Shown here: positions 44,514 to 51,614 of the stretch, one piece after another
Layout: each line of letters opens with the position of its first letter
How positions within the stretch are numbered: position 1 is the stretch's first letter
The notes under the pieces: generated by a model
Told to the model about the DNA's origin: nothing
Seen by the model: the letters and a program-made list of their open reading frames with translations, nothing else
Database searches by the model: none
Assembly: GCA_963837165.1 (NCBI GenBank)
Contig: CAWIMD010000010.1
Span: forward strand, 1-64,000
From: JAENWD01 sp963837165
GTDB lineage: Bacteria > Acidobacteriota > Vicinamibacteria > Vicinamibacterales > JAENWD01
DNA length: 64,000 nt
Direction of reading: 5' to 3'
Translations under genes and position numbers: made by a program

Positions 44514-46485
44514 GCGCGCCGCCCGTCTGGACGACCTGCTGCTCGATCGACGTGTGCGTCGGGCTGGCAGCGGCATCCGGGGCGTCGGCGTAAACGTCGG
44601 CGGCGTACTGGCCGGGACCGAGAAAATCGAGCGGTACCCGAAGCGACCGCGCGTCCCAGTTGGTGATCGCGCCGACGTACCAGTCGCGGCCGCTCCGCCT
44701 GGCGACGACCACGTACTCGCCGACCTCGCCGGCGAGCACGCGCGTCTCGTCCCAGGTCGCCGGAACCGCCTTGATGAACTCGAAGTCCTTCTCGCCGCGA
44801 TAGGCGCCCGGGTAGTCGGACACCATCATCAGCGGGCTCTCGAATACGACATACAGCGCGAGCTCGTGGGCCCGGGTGCCGAGCACCATCGGCAGCATGC
44901 CGCGCGGCTCGAAGTCCGCCCGCGTCGCGTTCCGGAACCCGCCCGGCGTGTAATCCATCGGCCCGGCCAGCATCCGCGTGAAGGGCAGCATCACGTTGTG
45001 CTCCGGGCTCGTCCGCGCGCTCCACTTGAGGTACTCGAGCCCCATCACGCCCTCGCGTGTCATGAGGTTCGGGTACGTCCGCCGGATGCCGTCGGGCTTG
45101 AAGGCCCCGTGGAAGTCGATCATCAGGTGATGGGCGGCGGCCTTCTCGAGGACGCGATGATAGAAATCCACCATCCACTGGTCGTCCCTGTCCATGAAGT
45201 CGATCTTGAGGCCGACCACGCCCCACTGCTCGTAGAGGCGGAACGCCTCGTCCATCTGCCGCTCGACGCCGGTCCAGTGCAGCCAGAGCCACACCCCGAC
45301 GCCCCTCGCCTTTGCGTGGGCGAGAATGGCCGGCATGTCGATGTCGGGGTTGGTCTTGGTGAGGTCGCCCGGATGTCCCGGCTCGTCGCGCTCCGACCAC
45401 CCGGCGTCGATGAGCATGTACTGCAGGCCCGACTCGGCCGCGAAGTCGATGTAGTGCTCCATCGTGGCCGTGTTCATGCCCGGCGTGAACGGAACCTGAT
45501 CGGCATACGTACCCGACCACCAGTCCCACGCCGTCTTGCCGGCCGCGATCCACGACGTGTCGGCAATCGCAGACGGCGGGTTCAGGTTCAGTACCAGGTT
45601 CGACTCGACCAGGCGGCCCGGCGCGTCGCCAATCATCAGCACGCGCCACGGCGACCGGATGGGCGTCGTGCCGCGGACTGCAATCTCCGGATCGTCGGCG
45701 CGGGGCGCCAGCCTGGCGCGCAGGGTGCGGCCGTCCGGGTGCGTCAGGTAGAGGCCGGCGTAGTGCTCGAGGTGCGCCTCGGTGATTGCCACCCAGCCGA
45801 CGCCCGGCTGCGACACCAGGTACGGCAGCGCGATGAGCGACTCGGGGTGGATGCCGCTCAGGGTCATCCGGTTGTACTGGTCCTCGTAGCTGGTGCGGAA
45901 CCCGCGGAGGATCAGGGGATACGTCTCTGCATCCTTCGCGAAGCGGAACTCCGTGGCCTCGTCCTCGATTCGGATTTCCACAGCCGGCGCGCTCTCGGGG
46001 ATCACGTAGCGGAACCCGATCCCATCGTCGTACGCGCGGACCTCGATCGTGAGAAGGCGGCCAGGGGGCCGCCTGGTCTCGCGGTATTCGGCCACGAGGG
46101 AGTTGTAGTGATCGCGGATGGTGCGCGACTTGCCGACCGGGATCGTGTAGGTCGAGTCCGATGTGCCCGTGTGGGACGAGACGAGCGCCAGGCCCGCGCC
46201 CAGCAGCGGCTGTCCCTGGATGCGCAGGCCCAGGCGCGACGACTCGAGGAGCGGCTTGCCGTGGAACCTGACGTCGTACCCGAGCTGATCGGGCGCACCC
46301 TGCTCGGTGGCACCGACCTGGTGGAGGCGGAACTCGACCGCGCCGTCGGGCGAGCTCACCGTGGTGGGCCCGGCTGGTTCCGTGGTTGGCCGCTGGCGAT
46401 TGGGCTGGGCCAGGACGGCCGGCGCCGCACATGCGAGCGACCACACGGCGAGGAGCGCACGCAGACCTGGAGAAAGAGGACGCAT
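44455..46485 (-). CDS. Glycoside hydrolase family 97
   Basis: A 676-residue secreted alpha-glycosidase. The signal peptide ends near PAVLAQP. The N-terminal beta-sandwich domain (about 45-300) precedes the TIM barrel. Catalytic candidates are Asp429 in VVGLKIDFMDRDDQ, matching the nucleophile of the retaining alpha-galactosidase branch, and the glutamates Glu478/Glu484 in REGVMGLEYLKW. A calcium-site Glu is expected in NTATMEHYIDF. It probably acts on alpha-galactosides or alpha-glucosides in the periplasm. It is divergent from the GH31 gene. Confidence 0.88.
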   Translation of the reverse strand: MRPLSPGLRALLAVWSLACAAPAVLAQPNRQRPTTEPAGPTTVSSPDGAVEFRLHQVGATEQGAPDQLGYDVRFHGKPLLESSRLGLRIQGQPLLGAGLALVSSHTGTSDSTYTIPVGKSRTIRDHYNSLVAEYRETRRPPGRLLTIEVRAYDDGIGFRYVIPESAPAVEIRIEDEATEFRFAKDAETYPLILRGFRTSYEDQYNRMTLSGIHPESLIALPYLVSQPGVGWVAITEAHLEHYAGLYLTHPDGRTLRARLAPRADDPEIAVRGTTPIRSPWRVLMIGDAPGRLVESNLVLNLNPPSAIADTSWIAAGKTAWDWWSGTYADQVPFTPGMNTATMEHYIDFAAESGLQYMLIDAGWSERDEPGHPGDLTKTNPDIDMPAILAHAKARGVGVWLWLHWTGVERQMDEAFRLYEQWGVVGLKIDFMDRDDQWMVDFYHRVLEKAAAHHLMIDFHGAFKPDGIRRTYPNLMTREGVMGLEYLKWSARTSPEHNVMLPFTRMLAGPMDYTPGGFRNATRADFEPRGMLPMVLGTRAHELALYVVFESPLMMVSDYPGAYRGEKDFEFIKAVPATWDETRVLAGEVGEYVVVARRSGRDWYVGAITNWDARSLRVPLDFLGPGQYAADVYADAPDAAASPTHTSIEQQVVQTGGALSLTLAPGGGAAVRLRPVP

Positions 46486-46603
46486 TGCGCAAGCCTACAC
46501 CCGGCCGCCGGATCGATCGACACCAGGCGGATCACACAGCGCGGGCACTGTGCCGCGGGTACTGTATAGTGCCGTCCCCGGGCGCACCGCGAAAGGATCC
46601 TGC

Positions 46604-48241
46604 CTGTCACATCCACCACGCACGCTCATCGGCAGCATTCTCGTCGGCGCGCTGATCGCTCTCCGCCTCGCGGGCGCGCAGCCCGGCGGCACCCTCGACC
46701 TGCACATTGGTCCGGACGAGCGCTGGTGGGTGGGTGTCGTCAGCGAGTCGCATCGCTTCCCGCTCGGACGCTCGAGCCCGTCCTTCGAGATCGATCTGGC
46801 CGGGAATACCGCGGGCAACCAGGTGCAGCCGCTGCTGCTCTCGACGGCAGGCCGCTACGTGTGGTCGGCGCAGCCATTCCGGCTGGACGTGCGCGACGGC
46901 ACGATCCACGTGGTCTCGCCTCGGGGCGCGCCGCAGTCGGGACGCGCCGGGACGACGCTGCGCGAGGCGGCGCAGCACTCCGGGGCCGCCTGGTTCCCGC
47001 CGTCGGGCAGGATTCCCGATCCGCTGCTGTTCACGCGCCCGCAGTTCAACACCTGGATCGAGCTCACTTACAACCAGAACCAGCGCGACGTGCTGGCGTA
47101 TGCGAGGGCCATCGTGGCCAACGGGTTCGAGCCCGGCGTGCTGATGATCGACGAGGGCTGGTTCGACGCTTATGGCGTGTGGGACTTCCACCGGGGGCGG
47201 TTTCCCGACCCGAAGGGCATGATGGACCAGCTCCATGCGCTGGGCTTCAAGGTCATGCTCTGGGTGTGCCCCTACATCCGGCCGGACGGGCAGGCGTTCA
47301 CGGTGCTGCTCCACGACAGGAGCCGCACCGTGTGGCTCCGCAGCGCGAAGAGTCCGGCCCTGCCCGCCATCATGCAGTGGTGGGACGGCTTCAGCGCCGT
47401 GGTCGACCTGACGAGGCCCGCGGGACGCGACTGGCTGGTCGGGCAGCTACGCCATCTCGTCCAGGCGTACGGCGTCGACGGATTCAAGCTGGATGGCGGC
47501 GACGCGGAGCTGTTCGCGCAGTCGGCCATGCTGACCGGGGCGGTGGCCGCCGACCCGGCAGCCGGCCCGAACGACATGACCGAAGCGTTCGGGCGGATCG
47601 GCCTCGAGTTCCCGCTGAACGAGTACCGCGCCATGTGGAAGATGGGCGGGCAGCCGCTCGCCGAACGGCTGCGCGACAAGGAGCACACCTGGGAGGACCT
47701 GCGCAAGCTCGTGCCCGGCATCCTGAACCAGGGCCTCATGGGCTATCCGTTTGCCTGCCCCGACATGATTGGCGGCGGGGAGTACCTGTCGTTCGAGAAT
47801 CTTGCCGCCGTGGACCAGGAGCTCGTCGTCCGGGCCGCCGAGGTGCACGCGCTGATGCCGATGATGCAGTTCTCCGTGGCGCCCTGGCGCGTGCTCAGCC
47901 CGGCGAACCTGGCAATCGCCGGCAGGATGGCCGCCCTGCACGTCGCCCACGGCGAGGAGATCCTCGCTCTGGCACACCAGTCGGCCCGGACGGGCGAACC
48001 AATCGCCCGTCCCCTCGACTATGCCTACCCGGGGCACGGGTACGCGGACGTCGTGGACGAGTTCCTCCTGGGCCCCGACATTCTCGTGGCGCCCGTCGTC
48101 GAGCGTGGCGCCCGCACGCGGCAGCTGGTTGTGCCGCCGGGCCGCTGGCGGGGAGACGACGGTTCGGTCGTGGTCGGGCCGGTGACGATCGAGGTCACCG
48201 CGCCGCTCGATCGACTGCCCTGGTACCGGCGACAAGGCTGA
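46604..48241 (+). CDS. Glycoside hydrolase family 31
   Basis: A secreted alpha-glycosidase of about 545 residues. The signal is TLIGSILVGALIALRLAGAQ. The barrel shows NTWIELTYNQNQRDVLAYA, LMIDEGWFDAYGVWDFH, then DGFKLDGGDAELF with the nucleophile Asp, and LLGPDILVAPVVERGARTR. The start is uncertain: the frame is open upstream to GTG 46550, but a TATAGT -10-like box at 46565 and GAAAGGA at 46591-46597 point to an unusual CTG at 46604. It shares the short intergenic region with the GH97 gene, suggesting joint control and a common substrate class. Confidence 0.82.
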   Translation: MSHPPRTLIGSILVGALIALRLAGAQPGGTLDLHIGPDERWWVGVVSESHRFPLGRSSPSFEIDLAGNTAGNQVQPLLLSTAGRYVWSAQPFRLDVRDGTIHVVSPRGAPQSGRAGTTLREAAQHSGAAWFPPSGRIPDPLLFTRPQFNTWIELTYNQNQRDVLAYARAIVANGFEPGVLMIDEGWFDAYGVWDFHRGRFPDPKGMMDQLHALGFKVMLWVCPYIRPDGQAFTVLLHDRSRTVWLRSAKSPALPAIMQWWDGFSAVVDLTRPAGRDWLVGQLRHLVQAYGVDGFKLDGGDAELFAQSAMLTGAVAADPAAGPNDMTEAFGRIGLEFPLNEYRAMWKMGGQPLAERLRDKEHTWEDLRKLVPGILNQGLMGYPFACPDMIGGGEYLSFENLAAVDQELVVRAAEVHALMPMMQFSVAPWRVLSPANLAIAGRMAALHVAHGEEILALAHQSARTGEPIARPLDYAYPGHGYADVVDEFLLGPDILVAPVVERGARTRQLVVPPGRWRGDDGSVVVGPVTIEVTAPLDRLPWYRRQG

Positions 48242-48259
48242 TCGAGCCCGGCCGTCAGC

Positions 48260-49486
48260 TCAGCGCGTCAGGTCTTTCAGCGCCGCGAGCACCTCGGCGA
48301 TGTCGGCCTCCGTGTGCGCGGCGTTCACCTGGAACCGGATCGTCTCGTCGCCCTTGGGCACGACCGGGAACGTGAGCCCCACGGCCAGGATGTGCCGCTC
48401 GAAGAGCCCGGCGACCATCGCGCGCACCTTGTCGGTGCTGCGCACCAGCAGCGGCACCACCGGGTGGGGGCCCGGAATCGATTCGAGGCCGAGCGACGCC
48501 AGGCCTTCGCGCAACTGCCGGGTGCGGGCGCCCAGGTTGGCGAGGCGCTCGCGCCCCTCCGGCCCGTCGGCGACGTCGATGGCCGCCACTGCGGCCGCGC
48601 AGTCGGCGGCGCCGAGCGGGTTCGTGTAGATGTACGTGTCGGCCTTCTGCCGCACGGCCTCGACGAGCTCCGGACTGCCGGCCACGAAGCCGCCGTTCAC
48701 GCCGAACGCCTTGCCGAACGTGCCGACGAGCACGTCCACGCGCGCGCCCGCGTGCTCTTCGGTCCCGCGGCCGGTGGCGCCGTAGGCCCCGATGCCGTGC
48801 GAGTCGTCCATCATCGTCACCACGCCGTCGCGGAAGCGGGCATCGTGGGGCGATGCCGCACGCAGCAGATCGCCGAGCGGCGCGGCATCCCCGCGCATGC
48901 TGAAGATGCCGTCGAAGATCACGATGACGCGGCCGATCCCGTCCGGCACGGCCGCGAGCGTGCGGGCGAGGTCGTCCGGGTCGTTGTGCGCGAAGATGGA
49001 CCGGCGGTCGCCCGGCACGTTCGCGATCCGCATGGCCCGGATGATGCAGTTGTGGTTCAGCGCGTCGCCGATCCAGAACGTGTCGGGCCCCGTCAGCGCG
49101 ATGGCCGTCCCGAGGACGGTCGTGTACGCGGAGTTGAAGGCCCGGGCGGCCGGTCGTCCGGTGAACGCCGCGATCCGCGACTCGAGCGCGACGTGGGGCA
49201 CCGACGTGCCGTCGATGAAGCGCACGGCGCCGGGGCCGGCCCCGAAGACGCGGGCCGCCTCGTCGGCAGCGTGCAGCACCGCCGGATGGTGCGACAGCGA
49301 GAGGTAGCTGTTGGCGTTCATCCGGAGGAACTCGCCCGGACGGCCCTGCAGGAGGTAGCGCGGACCGCGGCCGCCCCGGGCCGCCACGTACCCGGAAATC
49401 ACCCGCTCGGGCGCCTTGGCGCGGCCCTCGCCTTCCAGTACCGCCACCTCTCCCGCGAGGGCCGGGTTCAGCTTGACCAGCGACAT
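48260..49486 (-). CDS. PLP-dependent alpha-oxoamine synthase (KBL/BioF-like)
   Basis: A 408-residue fold-type I PLP enzyme. MMDDSHGIGAYGATGRGTEE holds the cofactor-binding Asp and His (about 227-242), and VGTFGKAFGVNGGFVAG the Schiff-base Lys259. The family condenses amino acids with acyl-CoA (glycine with acetyl-CoA in KBL, alanine with pimeloyl-CoA in BioF, serine with palmitoyl-CoA in SPT). The exact substrate cannot be told, and neither biotin nor threonine-degradation genes are near. Its ATG at 49486 lies five bases after the mntH stop, so it is likely co-transcribed with mntH. Confidence 0.85.
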   Translation of the reverse strand: MSLVKLNPALAGEVAVLEGEGRAKAPERVISGYVAARGGRGPRYLLQGRPGEFLRMNANSYLSLSHHPAVLHAADEAARVFGAGPGAVRFIDGTSVPHVALESRIAAFTGRPAARAFNSAYTTVLGTAIALTGPDTFWIGDALNHNCIIRAMRIANVPGDRRSIFAHNDPDDLARTLAAVPDGIGRVIVIFDGIFSMRGDAAPLGDLLRAASPHDARFRDGVVTMMDDSHGIGAYGATGRGTEEHAGARVDVLVGTFGKAFGVNGGFVAGSPELVEAVRQKADTYIYTNPLGAADCAAAVAAIDVADGPEGRERLANLGARTRQLREGLASLGLESIPGPHPVVPLLVRSTDKVRAMVAGLFERHILAVGLTFPVVPKGDETIRFQVNAAHTEADIAEVLAALKDLTR

Positions 49487-49491
49487 GCGCG

Positions 49492-50793
49492 TTAGCGTAC
49501 TACGAACGTATCGACCAGCAGCTTCACGTTCAGCCCGATGATCACGAGGGCAGTCGTCCAGCCCAGGATCCTGATCCAGCGCGGGTTGACGAACTCCCCC
49601 ATCTTGGCGGGATCGCTCGTGAAGCGCATCAGCGGCCAGACGGCGAAGCCGAGCTGCATCGACAGCACCACCTGGCTCGCGATCAGCAGATCCGTCGTCC
49701 GGCTCTCCCCGAACCAGCCGATCACCACCACGGCCGGGATGATGGCCAGGGCGCGGGTGATGACGCGCCGGAGCCAGGGCCGGAGGCGGATGTTGATGAA
49801 CCCCTCCATGATGATCTGGCCGGCGAGCGTGCCGGTGAGCGTGGAGTTCTGCCCCGAGGCCAGCAGCGCCAGGATGAAGATCCCGCTCGCCACCGGCACG
49901 CCGAGCAGGGGCGACAGCAGGGCGTGGGCGTCCTGGATCTCGGCGACCTCCTGGTGCCCGGACCAGTGGAAGGCCGCCGCGGAGAGCACGAGGATGGCGG
50001 CGTTGATGCAGAGCGCGAACATCAGCGCGACGCTCGAATCGATCGTCCCGTAGCGGATCGCATCGCGCTTGCCGCCCGGGGTCAGCTCGTACCTGCGCGT
50101 CTGCACGATGGACGAGTGCAGGTACAGGTTGTGCGGCATGACCGTGGCGCCGATGATCCCGATGCCGACGTAGAGCATCTCCCGGTGCGTCACGATCTCG
50201 GCCCGCGGCACGAAGCCCGCCAGGATTCCCGGCATGTCCGGGCGCGACCAGAGGATCTCGGCCGCGAAGCAGGCCCCGATGGTCGCGATGAGGGTGACCA
50301 CCAGCGCCTCGATGTACCGGAAGCCCCTGCCCTGCAGATACAGGACCGCGAGCACGTCCGCCGCGGTGATCACGCAGCCCCAGACGAGCGGGATGCCGAA
50401 GAGCAGCTGCAGGGCGATGGCCGACCCGACGACCTCGGCGAGATCGCAGGCCGCGATCTGGATCTCGCACAGGACCCAGAGGAACCAGACCGTCGGTGCG
50501 GCGTAGTGATCGCGGCAGGCCTGGGCCAGGTCGCGACCGGTAGCCACGCCCAGCTTCACGCACAGGTGCTGCAGCAGGATGGCCATCAGGTTCGAGATCA
50601 GGATCACCGACAGGAGCGTGTAGCCGAACCGCGCGCCGCCGGCCAGGTCCGTCGCCCAGTTGCCCGGGTCCATGTAGCCGACCGCCACGAGGAAGCCGGG
50701 TCCGGCAAACGCGAGCATCTTCCGCCAGACGGGCGCGTCGGCCGGGACGACGATGCTGCGGTGAACCTCGGGGAGCGAGGCCTCGCCCGGCAA
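49492..50793 (-). CDS. mntH: Nramp-family Mn2+/H+ symporter MntH
   Basis: A 433-residue inner-membrane transporter with about eleven helices. GYMDPGNWATDLAGG carries the DPGN metal-binding motif in helix 1, and GATVMPHNLYLHSSIV the MPH motif in helix 6. It imports Mn2+ (possibly Fe2+) with protons. The frame starts at TTG 50793, directly before the family-like ASLPEVHRSI; no in-frame ATG lies upstream, so a start-region indel is possible. The divergent gene is mntR and a palindrome lies between them. It is followed closely by the oxoamine synthase gene. Confidence 0.88.
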   Translation of the reverse strand: MPGEASLPEVHRSIVVPADAPVWRKMLAFAGPGFLVAVGYMDPGNWATDLAGGARFGYTLLSVILISNLMAILLQHLCVKLGVATGRDLAQACRDHYAAPTVWFLWVLCEIQIAACDLAEVVGSAIALQLLFGIPLVWGCVITAADVLAVLYLQGRGFRYIEALVVTLIATIGACFAAEILWSRPDMPGILAGFVPRAEIVTHREMLYVGIGIIGATVMPHNLYLHSSIVQTRRYELTPGGKRDAIRYGTIDSSVALMFALCINAAILVLSAAAFHWSGHQEVAEIQDAHALLSPLLGVPVASGIFILALLASGQNSTLTGTLAGQIIMEGFINIRLRPWLRRVITRALAIIPAVVVIGWFGESRTTDLLIASQVVLSMQLGFAVWPLMRFTSDPAKMGEFVNPRWIRILGWTTALVIIGLNVKLLVDTFVVR

Positions 50794-50891
50794 CTTCCGC
50801 CAGGCCAGACCATGGGCGAATGTCCATCCCCGCCGTCCGATCCAGGAGACTCATGGGCGCCCTCTGCTCCGCTGTAGCCATTGATGCAATA

Positions 50892-50907
50892 TGTAGCTGA
50901 TGCTACA
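50892..50907. promoter_or_regulatory. Candidate MntR box
   Basis: TGTAGC (50892-50897) and GCTACA (50902-50907), a 6-bp inverted repeat with a 4-base centre, lie between divergent mntH and mntR in an AT-rich stretch. The placement fits Mn-dependent repression of both genes. Confidence 0.6.
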
Positions 50908-50959
50908 CTCAGCCCGGGATGCTTGTCAAACGAGCGGGATCTCTGCTGTATTGAGGGCC

Positions 50960-51403
50960 ATGGCGAAGCGGCGTCCGATCCGGTCGGCCGGTGCAGGCAG
51001 CGGCGCGCGAGGGCCCGTGGCGCGCGCACGGCGGGACCACGCGCAGGAGCTGGCGCAGGACTACGTCGAGCTGATTGCGGACCTCATCGAGCGGCACGGC
51101 GAAGCCCGTGTCGTCGACGTGGCGAGACGGCTGGGCGTGACCCACGTGACCGTCAACCGAACCCTCCAGCGCCTGAAGCGCGATGGCTTCGTCTCGACCC
51201 AGCCGTACCGCGCGATCTTCCTCACCGCCGCGGGCTCGCAGTTGGCCCGCGAATCACGCGAGCGCCACGATCTCGTCGTGCGGTTCCTCGACGCGCTCGG
51301 CGTCCCGCCCGCCGTGGCCGAGTCTGACGCAGAGGGGATCGAGCATCACGTCAGCCGCGAAACCTTGCGCGCGTTCACGAGGTACCTGAAACGATCGGGT
51401 TGA
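50960..51403 (+). CDS. mntR: DtxR-family Mn-dependent regulator MntR
   Basis: A 147-residue winged-helix metalloregulator. RVVDVARRLGVTHVTVNRTL is the helix-turn-helix, and the C-terminal RESRERHDLVVRFLDALGV, then DAEGIEHHVSRET, carries the Mn-ligating Asp, Glu and His residues of MntR. ATG 50960 was chosen at the family-like start although the frame is open further upstream. It probably represses mntH when Mn2+ is sufficient. Confidence 0.88.
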   Translation: MAKRRPIRSAGAGSGARGPVARARRDHAQELAQDYVELIADLIERHGEARVVDVARRLGVTHVTVNRTLQRLKRDGFVSTQPYRAIFLTAAGSQLARESRERHDLVVRFLDALGVPPAVAESDAEGIEHHVSRETLRAFTRYLKRSG

Positions 51404-51423
51404 AATACGGAAGCTCAACCGAT

Positions 51424-51600
51424 GGTGGGCAGACCTAAAGGTCTGCGCACATGCGCCGCGCCCCTGGCGTAGCGCAGGCCTTCAGGCCTGCCAATGGGCG
51501 CGACGTGCCGGCCTGAGCCGTTGGCAGACCTAAAGGTCTGCGCTACATGCGCCGCGCCTCCGGTGTAGCGCAGGCCTTCAGGCCTGCCAACGGGACGGCG
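51424..51600. repeat. Cluster of four palindromic repeats in alternating orientation
   Basis: GCAGACCTAAAGGTCTGC at 51429 and again near 51524, each followed by GCAGGCCTTCAGGCCTGC in opposite orientation near 51473 and 51571. The pairing resembles BIME arrangements of REP elements. It lies between mntR and the convergent ADOP permease gene. Confidence 0.85.
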
Positions 51601-51614
51601 GGCAGACCTCGGCG

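Noticed and set aside
43490..44593. 367-codon + strand frame over the PEP-synthase remnant
   Set aside because: Low-complexity arginine/glycine-rich reading; the phosphohistidine domain lies in another frame.
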